Assembly (NCBI GenBank): GCA_002293605.1 | Contig: DBDO01000010.1 | Span: 1-20,329, forward strand | From: Desulfovibrionaceae bacterium UBA930 | GTDB lineage: Bacteria > Desulfobacterota > Desulfovibrionia > Desulfovibrionales > Desulfovibrionaceae | Reading direction: 5' to 3' | Length of the DNA stretch: 20,329 nucleotides | Part shown: positions 6,955 to 13,774 of the stretch, piece by piece | Layout of the letters: each line of letters begins with the position of its first letter | Position numbering within the stretch: position 1 is the first letter of the stretch | Notes under the pieces: generated by a model | Databases searched by the model: none | Told to the model about the DNA's origin: nothing | Seen by the model: the letters and a program-made list of their open reading frames with translations, nothing else | Program-made: the position numbers and the translations under genes

Positions 6955-7839
6955 ATGGCCAGCATCCCTTGGAAGGGCATCATTCTTGCCGGGGGTTCGG
7001 GAACCCGTCTGCATCCTTTGACCCTGGGCCTGAGCAAGCAGCTGATGCCAGTGTATGACAAGCCGATGCTCTACTATCCGCTGTCCGTGCTCATGCTGGC
7101 CGGAATCAGGGATGTCTGCATCATCTCGACCCCGCGCGATCTGCCCTTGTTTCAGGCCGTGCTGGGTGACGGAAAGCAGTGGGGCTGCCGCTTTACTTTC
7201 ACGGAACAGGCAAGGCCGGAAGGCATAGCCCAGGCCTTTTTGCTGACCCGTGACTTTATCGGAGACTCCAACACCTGCCTTATTCTCGGCGACAATATCT
7301 TTTTCGGCCAGGGGCTCACAGAGGCCTTGCAACGCGCCATGGGCCACGAGAGCGGGGCCACTGTGTTTGGCTACCATGTGAGCGATCCGGAGCGCTACGG
7401 CGTCATGGAACTGGACGGAGAAAAGCGGGTTGTCAGCATCGAGGAAAAGCCCGTAAAGCCGAAATCCGGCTATGCCGTGACCGGCCTGTATTTTTATGAC
7501 AATCAGGTGGCGGACATTGCCGCCTCCATCCGCCCCTCGGCACGGGGGGAGCTGGAAATCACCGATGTAAACCAGGCCTATCTCCAGGAGGGAAGGCTGC
7601 GGGCCGAGCTTTTCGGGCGGGGCATTGCCTGGCTCGATACAGGAACGCACGATGCCCTGCTTGCAGCGGGAAGTTTTGTGCAGACCGTGGAAGCCCGGCA
7701 GGCCTTGAAAATTTCCTGCCCGGAGGAAATAGCCTGGCGCAAGGGCTATATTTCCGATGCGCAGCTTTCGGATTTGATCCGCCCCCTGGCTAAGACGGGC
7801 TACGGCCGCTATCTTGCGGCCTTGTTGGAAAAGCCCTGA
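6955..7839 (+). CDS. rfbA: Glucose-1-phosphate thymidylyltransferase (294 aa)
   Basis: RmlA/RfbA joins dTTP and glucose-1-phosphate to make dTDP-glucose, the entry point to dTDP-rhamnose and other deoxysugars of surface polysaccharides. The product has the nucleotidyltransferase signature GGSGTR at residues 13-18 with KGIILAG before it, then SKQLMPVYDKPMLYYPL, the catalytic-metal Asp113 in LGDNIFFG, IEEKP and the GRGIAWLDTGTHDAL block. Length (294) is typical. ATG 6955 follows GGAGG at nine bases; the frame extends upstream to 6844, but through the terminator, so the later start is right. It is the first gene of rfbA-galE-wbaP. The rest of the rhamnose pathway (rfbB, rfbC, rfbD) is not in the window, so its end product here is unknown. 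Confidence 0.95.
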   Translation: MASIPWKGIILAGGSGTRLHPLTLGLSKQLMPVYDKPMLYYPLSVLMLAGIRDVCIISTPRDLPLFQAVLGDGKQWGCRFTFTEQARPEGIAQAFLLTRDFIGDSNTCLILGDNIFFGQGLTEALQRAMGHESGATVFGYHVSDPERYGVMELDGEKRVVSIEEKPVKPKSGYAVTGLYFYDNQVADIAASIRPSARGELEITDVNQAYLQEGRLRAELFGRGIAWLDTGTHDALLAAGSFVQTVEARQALKISCPEEIAWRKGYISDAQLSDLIRPLAKTGYGRYLAALLEKP

Positions 7840-7917
7840 TGCCGACCTGGGCAGTTGCATCCGGCACTGTCCCTTCTGCATGCAAAGCCCCTTGGGGAGA
7901 TAAGGAGTACCAGCGAT

Positions 7918-8925
7918 ATGACGGCACAAGTGGCTGTTATCGGAGGGGCGGGCTATATCGGCTCGCATACCGCCATGGCTTTGGAAAGCGCCGGATACGA
8001 GCTTGCCGTTTTTGACAATCTTTCAACCGGGCATGCGGATTTTCTGCGCTTTGGCAGCCATGTTGTGGGCGACTTGCACGATCCGCAGGCCCTTGACGCC
8101 TTTTTTGCGGCCCGAAAGATCAAAACAGTCATGCATTTTGCGGCCTGCATTGATGTGGGGGAGTCTGTCCGTGATCCCGCCAAATACTACCGCAATAATA
8201 TCGCCAATGTCGTCAATCTTCTGGACGCCTGCCATACGTACGAAGTAGAGCAGATCATTTTTTCCTCAACCTGCGCGACTTACGGCACGCCAACAGTGCT
8301 GCCTCTTACGGAAGATCATCCCCAGTACCCGGTCAACCCCTACGGACGGACCAAGCTGGCCGTGGAATGGATGCTGCGCGACTATGCCGAGGCTTACGGC
8401 TTGAATATATGCTCCCTTCGCTATTTTAACGCTGCCGGGGCCGCGCCGCACCCTCTGAACCCGGGCATAGGCGAGCGCCATAGCCCTGAAACCCACCTCA
8501 TTCCTCTGGCGCTCAAAGCTGCGGGCAATCCGGAAAAAAGCCTGCATCTTTTCGGCACGGATTATGACACAAGGGACGGCACCTGCATCCGCGATTACAT
8601 CCATGTCTGCGATCTGGCAGAGGCGCATCTTTTGGCCATGCGCTACCTGGAATCCGGAGGGCGGCGCACAGCCTTCAACCTCGGCAACGGCCAGGGCTAT
8701 TCGGTGCGGGAAGTGCTGGACTGTGCGCAAAAGGTTACCGGCCTGCCTATCCGGGTCATTGAGGCGGCTCGGCGGCCGGGCGACCCGGCAGTGCTGGTCG
8801 GGGACGCCTCCAGGGCCGCAGTAGAACTGGGCTGGCACCCCGCCTATGCCGATCTTGAAAGCATCATCCAAAGCGCCTGGGATTGGGAGCTGAGCGAGAG
8901 TCAACGCAAAAGCCAAGGAGAATAA
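7918..8925 (+). CDS. galE: UDP-glucose 4-epimerase (335 aa)
   Basis: Interconverts UDP-glucose and UDP-galactose using tightly bound NAD. It is an extended short-chain dehydrogenase. Visible: the NAD-binding GGAGYIGSH (residues 9-17), the catalytic Y-x3-K (Tyr142 and Lys146 in YGRTK), and Thr118 of SSTCATYG in the position of the usual catalytic Ser/Thr. Also present are DTRDGTCIRDYIHVCDLAEAH and FNLGNGQGYSVREV, typical of GalE. ATG 7918 follows AAGGAG; the frame is open further upstream but without family sequence. Spacing to rfbA is 78 bp and to wbaP only 2 bp, so galE and wbaP are probably translationally coupled. UDP-galactose is the donor for WbaP-type enzymes, which fits the next gene. 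Confidence 0.95.
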   Translation: MTAQVAVIGGAGYIGSHTAMALESAGYELAVFDNLSTGHADFLRFGSHVVGDLHDPQALDAFFAARKIKTVMHFAACIDVGESVRDPAKYYRNNIANVVNLLDACHTYEVEQIIFSSTCATYGTPTVLPLTEDHPQYPVNPYGRTKLAVEWMLRDYAEAYGLNICSLRYFNAAGAAPHPLNPGIGERHSPETHLIPLALKAAGNPEKSLHLFGTDYDTRDGTCIRDYIHVCDLAEAHLLAMRYLESGGRRTAFNLGNGQGYSVREVLDCAQKVTGLPIRVIEAARRPGDPAVLVGDASRAAVELGWHPAYADLESIIQSAWDWELSESQRKSQGE

Positions 8926-8927
8926 GA

Positions 8928-10361
8928 GTGCCACGCCACACTCCCATACTGCGCATTCGCTCCACCTGCACGGCCTTGTTATTCTCTGACCTGTGCGCCC
9001 TGCTCACGGCCCTGTCCCTGGGGGTTGTGATCCGCTTCTTATCAGGCGGCATTTTTTCGCTTTCTTTATATGTGGACCTTGTGCCGGGCCTTCTGCTTTT
9101 TCTGGTAGTATACGCCACTTTGGGCCTGTATCCGGGCATACTGCGCCCCGCCAGCGAGGAACTCAAGCGCCTCACGCTCGGCAGTTCTCTGGGCTTTCTT
9201 TTCCTGAGCTTTATTCTTTTTCTGACGCAGCAGGGGCCGATCTATTCGCGTTTTATCATCGCATTTTGCTGGTTGGCCGCCTTGCTTGTTGTGCCGCTTT
9301 TTCGCTATATCACCCGCAGGTGCTGCGCGAATAAGGCATGGTGGGGCTATCCGGCAGTGCTTTTCGCCCCTGCCGATACCATTGCGGACGTGGAGCAGGA
9401 TTTTCGCGAGCACCGGGAAATGGGCCTTTTCATTGCCGAAAGCATCCCTCTTGACAGGGAGGGGAGCTTGCCCGCGAGCATGGCGGAACTGAGTCTCTCA
9501 GCCGATAAAAGCCTGATCCCGGAGCGCGTGCTGCAAAGCATAGCCGAGCGCCATCCCGGCGCTTTGGCCTTTTTGCTCGCAGACTCCCTGCACCGGGAAC
9601 TGCGTGAACCCTTGATCATGCTTCTTGGTAGACATTTCCGGCAGGTGCTTGTGCATCTGGACAGGCATTGGCTCAAGCAGGTCACCCTGCATGTTGTGGA
9701 TGCCCCGGGCGGGCAGGTTCTCACCCTGCGGCAGAATCTTCTTGATCCGGCCCGCATGCGCATGAAGCGCTTTTTGGATATCCTCTTCTGCCTTTTGGGC
9801 AGTGCGTTTTTGCTGCTCGCTATTCCCCTGATCGCCCTTTGTGTCCGTCTGGACAGCAAAGGGCCGGTATTTTTTACCCAGAAACGGATAGGGCGGGGGG
9901 GCAAGCCCATATATGTAGTGAAGTTTCGCACCATGGCACCCGATGCCCAGGAGAGGCTGGACAGGCTTTTGGCCGCAAACTCCGCCCTGCGCGAAGAGTG
10001 GGAAAAAGGCCAGAAACTGGCCCATGACCCGCGGCTGACCAGAGTGGGCCTTTTTTTGCGCCGGACAAGCCTGGATGAACTGCCGCAGGTCTTCAACGTT
10101 ATTAAGGGAGAGATGAGCCTGGTAGGACCAAGGCCCATTGTGGAGAGCGAGGTTGCGCGCTACGGCGATGGGTATGAGCTGTACACGCGGGTGCGACCGG
10201 GCATTACCGGACTCTGGCAGGTTTCAGGCAGAAATGATCTGCGTTACGATAAACGAGTGGCGCTGGATAAACACTACGTCTATAACTGGTCGGTATGGCT
10301 GGATATTTACATCATGATCCGAACGATCCCGGCCCTGGTGACAGGGAGAGGGGCGTATTGA
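8928..10361 (+). CDS. wbaP: Polyprenyl-phosphate sugar-1-phosphate transferase, WbaP type (477 aa)
   Basis: Inner-membrane initiating enzyme of surface polysaccharide synthesis: it moves a sugar-1-phosphate (galactose-1-P in classic WbaP) from UDP-sugar to undecaprenyl phosphate. The N-terminal third has several hydrophobic spans (about residues 15-120) of the four-helix type, then a CoA-binding-like cytosolic region. The C-terminal catalytic domain starts MKRFLDILFCLLGSAFLLL, with a re-entrant helix, KFRTMAPDAQERL, the Asp383-Glu384 catalytic dyad in SLDELPQV, and SLVGPRPIVESE. The length and five-part architecture match WbaP rather than the short PglC/WcaJ-core forms. GTG 8928 is chosen because AAGGAG lies seven bases before it and galE stops two bases earlier. 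Downstream DNA holds an inverted repeat. Confidence 0.92.
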   Translation: MPRHTPILRIRSTCTALLFSDLCALLTALSLGVVIRFLSGGIFSLSLYVDLVPGLLLFLVVYATLGLYPGILRPASEELKRLTLGSSLGFLFLSFILFLTQQGPIYSRFIIAFCWLAALLVVPLFRYITRRCCANKAWWGYPAVLFAPADTIADVEQDFREHREMGLFIAESIPLDREGSLPASMAELSLSADKSLIPERVLQSIAERHPGALAFLLADSLHRELREPLIMLLGRHFRQVLVHLDRHWLKQVTLHVVDAPGGQVLTLRQNLLDPARMRMKRFLDILFCLLGSAFLLLAIPLIALCVRLDSKGPVFFTQKRIGRGGKPIYVVKFRTMAPDAQERLDRLLAANSALREEWEKGQKLAHDPRLTRVGLFLRRTSLDELPQVFNVIKGEMSLVGPRPIVESEVARYGDGYELYTRVRPGITGLWQVSGRNDLRYDKRVALDKHYVYNWSVWLDIYIMIRTIPALVTGRGAY

Positions 10362-10440
10362 GCTGGAAAGGAGCCGCCTTGCCGAGACCCTTTTTGCCGC
10401 CATTTGCATCGCGGCTACTGTTATCTTCTATCTCAACCAG

Positions 10441-10513
10441 AGCTATTTCACTTTGAGATTGTCACTTAATGGCGAGCGAAGTTCGCCTACGCCAATCTCA
10501 AAGTGAAACTGCT
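10441..10513. repeat. 73-bp inverted-repeat element upstream of the DUF169 gene
   Basis: TTTCACTTTGAGATTG at 10446-10461 is an exact reverse complement of 10493-10508. The match extends outward through two mismatched pairs to AGC/GCT (10441-10443, 10511-10513), giving 21-bp arms with two mismatches. The 31-bp centre contains a second stem, GGCGAG (10471-10476) with TTCGCC (10482-10487), one pair being a G-T wobble. No T run follows. It may be a small palindromic mobile repeat (REP/MITE-like), a terminator after wbaP, or a regulatory site for the DUF169 gene, whose Shine-Dalgarno follows 16 nt later. Confidence 0.8.
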
Positions 10514-10540
10514 ATAAAGTTCTATCGTAAGGAGTCACCT

Positions 10541-11350
10541 ATGGCATTGAGCTATGCTGAAATGGAAAGCCTGCTTATGGAGTCGTTCCGGCTCTATCAT
10601 CATCCCGTTGCTGTTACCTGGCTGTTTACGGATGAAGAAGTAGAGGAATTTCGCGTTCAAACGCCTCATGTGGTGCCCGCGCGACCGCTGACCTTTTGCC
10701 AGTGGGAAATCGCCGCCAGAATGGAGAATCAGACCGTGCTCGGCACGCCCAAAACGCTGGGGTGCAGCGGCGCGAAAATAAGCTTCGGCTGGAAGGAGAT
10801 TGACGAGCAGGAAATCAAAACCCAGCTCAAGTACTGCGTTGATTACGAGCAGGCGGAACGCTTTGTGCGCTCAAAGCCGCGCATGCCCATGAACGCCCTG
10901 AAAGCCGTGGCTGTCGGCCCCCTGGGCAAGGCCAAAATTAAGCCGCATGTGGTGCATTTTTACTGCGACAACATGCAGTCCTACCATCTGGCTGTGGACT
11001 ATATGGCGGCCACAAACACCCACCCCCTGCGCCCGCAGGTCAGCATGAGTTCCACGGCTTGCGGCGGTTCGGTCTTTACCTGGCAGGAGCAGACCTTCAA
11101 TCTCAGCCCTTCCTGTTCCGGCGGTTATAATTCCGGCAAGACCGAACGCAGTGAGGTGAACGTCTTCATCCCCGGTAATCATATCGAAGCTACGGTCGAA
11201 CGTCTGCGCCAGCGGATAGCCGCTACCGGCTCTTCGGCAATCACCCATGCGGGCGATGCCTTTCCCGGCCGGGACATTTGCAAGAACTGTCCGCTTATCG
11301 CCTTTAAGGAAGAAGGCGGCGAGGCCTGCGCCTCCTGCTCCGCAAAGTAG
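10541..11350 (+). CDS. DUF169 family protein, cysteine-rich (269 aa)
   Basis: Belongs to the DUF169 (PF02596) family of unknown function, common in anaerobes, sulfate reducers and methanogens. Visible family traits: HHPVAVTWLF near the N-terminus, Cys53 in LTFCQWEIA, Cys75 in TLGCSGAK, then STACGGSVFTW and SPSCSGGYNSGKTE. The C-terminus has two paired cysteines (Cys247/Cys250 and Cys263/Cys266), which could hold zinc or an iron-sulfur cluster; that is inference. No signal peptide or membrane span is present, so it is probably cytoplasmic. The start at 10541 follows AAGGAG by six bases. The frame extends upstream to 10469, but that part lies in the inverted repeat. It is probably monocistronic. 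The gene downstream is convergent. Confidence 0.9.
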   Translation: MALSYAEMESLLMESFRLYHHPVAVTWLFTDEEVEEFRVQTPHVVPARPLTFCQWEIAARMENQTVLGTPKTLGCSGAKISFGWKEIDEQEIKTQLKYCVDYEQAERFVRSKPRMPMNALKAVAVGPLGKAKIKPHVVHFYCDNMQSYHLAVDYMAATNTHPLRPQVSMSSTACGGSVFTWQEQTFNLSPSCSGGYNSGKTERSEVNVFIPGNHIEATVERLRQRIAATGSSAITHAGDAFPGRDICKNCPLIAFKEEGGEACASCSAK

Positions 11351-11354
11351 GGAA

Positions 11355-11372
11355 GCTCTCCGGCAGGGGAGC
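11355..11372 (+). terminator. Short stem-loop after the DUF169 gene
   Basis: GCTCTCC (11355-11361) pairs with GGGGAGC (11366-11372), one pair being T-G, around a GGCA tetraloop, then CTGTTTTGCC. It starts 4 nt after the stop codon. The T run is short, so it is a weak intrinsic terminator. Confidence 0.55.
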
Positions 11373-11433
11373 CTGTTTTGCCTCTGTCTGTCTATACTTT
11401 GCGAGGGACGGGCGGCTCATATACTCCCCATTC

Positions 11434-11466
11434 CCGGCTTGTGCACGTGAAACGTGAACAAGCCGG
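11434..11466. repeat. Strong 33-nt hairpin between convergent genes
   Basis: CCGGCTTGT-G-CACGT (11434-11448) pairs with ACGTG-A-ACAAGCCGG (11452-11466), interrupted only by one G/A mismatch, around a GAA loop. No T run follows on either strand. It sits between DUF169 (+) and metY (-) and may block readthrough or belong to a small RNA. Confidence 0.7.
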
Positions 11467-11525
11467 AGTCGAGGGGGTCTGGGGGGCATCATTCCCACCA
11501 GTGGGCTTTGGGGCGGAAGCCCTGA

Positions 11526-12794
11526 TTAATGAAAGGCCCTGGCAAATGCCTGCCCAATATCTTCGAGAATGTCGTCCACATGCTCAAGGCCGACTGAAAT
11601 GCGGACCATGCCGGGGTGCACTCCTGCGGCTGCTATTTGTGCATCGCTCAGTTGCCGGTGCGTGGTACTGGCCGGGTGCAGTACGCAGGTACGGATATCC
11701 GCGACATGCACCTCTTTGGAAACCAGTTGCAGCGCGTCCATAAAGCGCATGGCCTTTTCCCTGCCGCCCCTGATGATAAAGGAGGTCACGCCGCTCGCCC
11801 CTTTCAGGTATTTTTGGGCCAGGGCGTGGTACTTGTTGCCCGGCAGACCCGGATAGTTCACCGCTTCCACATGCTCGCAGCTGGCGAGGTATTCCGCCAC
11901 TTTCAGGGCGTTGCTGCAATAGCGCTCCATGCGAAGGGCCAAGGTTTCCAGGCCCAGGTTGAGTAAAAAGGCCGCGTGGGCCGCCGGGTACACGCCGAAA
12001 TCGCGCATAAGCTGCATTCTGGCCTTGATGATATAGGCATTGTCGCCATACGTTTCGGTGTAGGAAATGCCGTGATAGGAGGGGTCCGGCTCCACCAGTT
12101 CGGGGAATTTGCCGTTCTTCCAGTCAAAGCGCCCGCTGTCCACAATCACGCCCCCAATCTGCACCGCATGGCCATCCATATACTTGGAGGTGGAATGCAG
12201 CACGATGTCCGCCCCGAAGCTGATGGGCTTGCAGAGCACGGGCGTGGCAAAGGTGTTGTCAATGATAAGGGGAAGGCCGTGCGCGTGGGCCACCTTTGCG
12301 AAACGTTCGATATCCAGCACGGCCAGGGCCGGGTTGGACAGGGTCTCGCCGAACAGGGCCTTGGTATTGGGTTTGATTGCGGCGGCGATAGTTTGTTCGT
12401 CATCATCGGCGGAAACAAAAATGCACTCGATGCCCAGTTTCCGCAGCGTGAAGTCAAAAAGATTCACAGCGCCGCCGTATATCTGCGTGCTGCTGACAAT
12501 GCTGTCCCCGGCCTTGCACAGGTTCAGCACCGCGAGCAAAAGGGCGGCCTGCCCGGAACTGGTGCACATGGCGGCGCTGCCGCCTTCCAGGGCCGCGATC
12601 TTTCCTTCCACCGCCATAACCGTGGGGTTGGCGAAGCGGGAGTAGATCAGACTGTGGGTAGGCTCGTCAAAGACCGCCCCAATGGCTTCGCTGGAATCAT
12701 AGACATAGGTGGTGCTTTGCACTATGGGCACAACGCGCGGTTCGGCGTTTTTCGGCGTATAGCCCGCGTGCAGGCATTTAGTTTCATCTCTCAT
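11526..12794 (-). CDS. metY: O-acetylhomoserine sulfhydrylase (422 aa)
   Basis: PLP enzyme that makes homocysteine directly from O-acetylhomoserine and sulfide; it gives methionine by direct sulfhydrylation, useful to a sulfide-producing organism. The product is in the Cys/Met metabolism PLP family: TRDET-type start (MRDETKCLHAGYTP), SRFANPTVMAVEGKIAALEGG, then the PLP-lysine region LHSTSKYMDGHA, and VHPGMVRISVGLEH near the end. The ~420-residue length and the long insertion after the PLP lysine (FPELVEPDPSYHG) favour MetY over MetB or MetZ. ATG 12794 is taken because AGAGGAG lies seven bases before it; the frame extends 54 codons upstream without family sequence. The 5' leader contains a strong hairpin next to the ribosome site. 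The gene seems to be transcribed alone. Confidence 0.93.
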   Translation of the reverse strand: MRDETKCLHAGYTPKNAEPRVVPIVQSTTYVYDSSEAIGAVFDEPTHSLIYSRFANPTVMAVEGKIAALEGGSAAMCTSSGQAALLLAVLNLCKAGDSIVSSTQIYGGAVNLFDFTLRKLGIECIFVSADDDEQTIAAAIKPNTKALFGETLSNPALAVLDIERFAKVAHAHGLPLIIDNTFATPVLCKPISFGADIVLHSTSKYMDGHAVQIGGVIVDSGRFDWKNGKFPELVEPDPSYHGISYTETYGDNAYIIKARMQLMRDFGVYPAAHAAFLLNLGLETLALRMERYCSNALKVAEYLASCEHVEAVNYPGLPGNKYHALAQKYLKGASGVTSFIIRGGREKAMRFMDALQLVSKEVHVADIRTCVLHPASTTHRQLSDAQIAAAGVHPGMVRISVGLEHVDDILEDIGQAFARAFH

Positions 12795-12810
12795 CGTGTC
12801 GCTCCTCTGT

Positions 12811-12927
12811 GGGGGACCTTTTGCTCTGGCAGAGCCCTGTCCCCCAATGGGAATGTGTACATTGAATTTACGCGCGGCGCAACGCGCGAGTGAAGGAGCC
12901 GAATTGCTATCCCATTGCCAAAATGGG
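12811..12927 (-). promoter_or_regulatory. Structured metY 5' leader with competing pairings
   Basis: On the minus-strand RNA, GGGGGAC (12845-12839) pairs with GTCCCCC (12817-12811) and encloses GCTCT-GCC-AGAGC (12835-12823). The hairpin ends about four bases before the GAGGAG ribosome site. Further upstream, CCCATT (12927-12922) pairs with AATGGG (12916-12911), but that AATGGG could instead pair with a second CCCATT (12851-12846), which abuts the GGGGGAC stem. This is compatible with a switching leader. It does not match a riboswitch class I can name. Confidence 0.45.
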
Positions 12928-12983
12928 CAGGGGCGGATCTCGAATGAGAAACGCATAAATCATCTGGCACCCGTAACGGTTTT

Positions 12984-13016
12984 AATAATTTTTATTATTT
13001 TTTCAGAAAAATTATT
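12984..13016. promoter_or_regulatory. AT-rich inverted repeat, possible HicB operator
   Basis: AATAATTTTT (12984-12993) and AAAAATTATT (13007-13016) form a perfect 10-bp inverted repeat with a 13-bp spacer. The right arm overlaps the -35 of the hicAB promoter. HicB antitoxins with a ribbon-helix-helix domain commonly bind such repeats to repress their own operon. The binding is inferred. Confidence 0.45.
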
Positions 13017-13043
13017 GAAGCTGCCATGAGGAAGCAGTAGACT
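13015..13043 (+). promoter_or_regulatory. Candidate hicAB promoter
   Basis: TTGAAG (13015-13020), 17 bp spacer, TAGACT (13038-13043): four of six matches in each box. The predicted start near 13050 leaves a leader of only about 15-18 nt before hicA. Confidence 0.5.
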
Positions 13044-13067
13044 AAGCAACGAGAGGGTAAAGCCGTG

Positions 13068-13259
13068 ATGCACAGTCGAGAAATCATCAGACTGCTCGAA
13101 GCCGATGGATGGTACCATGTGAGCACGGATGGAGATCACTGGCAATTCAGGCATCCCGTAAAGCCCGGCAAGGTCACCGTGGTCCACCCGCGAAAGGATA
13201 CCACGAAAAAGACGCTCCGCAGCATGGAAAAGCAGAGCGGGCTTACCCTCAGAAAGTAG
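13068..13259 (+). CDS. hicA: HicA family mRNA interferase toxin (63 aa)
   Basis: HicA is a small double-stranded-RNA-binding-fold ribonuclease that cleaves mRNA when its antitoxin HicB is lost. The product has the whole short fold: SREIIRLLEADGWYHV, the catalytic His24 in DGDHWQFRHP (the family motif is usually G-S-H-H), KVTVVHPRKDT and KKTLRSMEKQSGL. Length is normal. A GTG at 13065 directly before the ATG has slightly better spacing from GAGAGG, so the start could be one codon earlier. hicB follows 35 bp later with its own strong ribosome site, as expected where antitoxin must be made in excess. The pair looks intact. Confidence 0.92.
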   Translation: MHSREIIRLLEADGWYHVSTDGDHWQFRHPVKPGKVTVVHPRKDTTKKTLRSMEKQSGLTLRK

Positions 13260-13294
13260 GGGTAGCTCCTACCTTCTATTTTAAGGAGAACGCC

Positions 13295-13747
13295 ATGTAT
13301 TACTACCCCGCCACCTTTGTGCCGCATCCCCTGCATCCTGGGCGCTATGATGTGACCTTTGTCGATCTGCCCGGCTGTGTCAGTTCCGGGGATAGCTTGC
13401 TTGACGCACTCCATATGGCGCAGGAGGCGCTAACCATGCACCTGGGCGCTATGCTGGAAGACGGCGACCCCCTCCCCGCCCCCTCAAGCCTGGATGAGGC
13501 CCGGCAGATTGATGAAGCCGAAGCCCTGGAGGAGGATGACCCCTTGCCGCAGGGAACTCTTTGGCAGTATGTTCTGGTCGCTCCCGTGACGCGCAAACCA
13601 AAAGCGGAATCTCCGGTCCGTCTGTCCATATCTCTCAAGCCCTCGGTTATTGCGCGGCTCGATGCTATTGCCGAAGATATGGGCCTGACTCGTTCAGGCA
13701 TCATCAATGTTGCCGCGCGGGATTATATCCATCGCATTCAGGGCTGA
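13295..13747 (+). CDS. hicB: HicB family antitoxin with C-terminal ribbon-helix-helix domain (150 aa)
   Basis: Antitoxin that masks HicA and represses the operon. The N-terminal half is the degenerate RNase-H-like HicB fold: YYPATFVPHPLHPGRYDVTF, then VDLPGCVSSGDSLLDALHMA and EALTMHLGAMLEDGDPLP. A charged linker follows (about residues 65-110), and the C-terminus LSISLKPSVIARLDAIAEDM... RSGIINVAARDYI is a CopG/Arc-type ribbon-helix-helix DNA-binding domain. ATG 13295 follows AAGGAG by six bases; the longer open frame to 13109 is a shadow of hicA. The gene ends 27 bp before the DNA glycosylase gene, so that gene may be read through from the toxin-antitoxin promoter. Confidence 0.93.
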   Translation: MYYYPATFVPHPLHPGRYDVTFVDLPGCVSSGDSLLDALHMAQEALTMHLGAMLEDGDPLPAPSSLDEARQIDEAEALEEDDPLPQGTLWQYVLVAPVTRKPKAESPVRLSISLKPSVIARLDAIAEDMGLTRSGIINVAARDYIHRIQG

Positions 13748-13774
13748 TTTCAATCCCCGATAACACTTGTCGCC

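Noticed and set aside
13109..13294. N-terminal extension of HicB in the open frame
   Set aside because: It is a shadow of hicA; the ATG at 13295 has an AAGGAG site and begins the HicB fold exactly.
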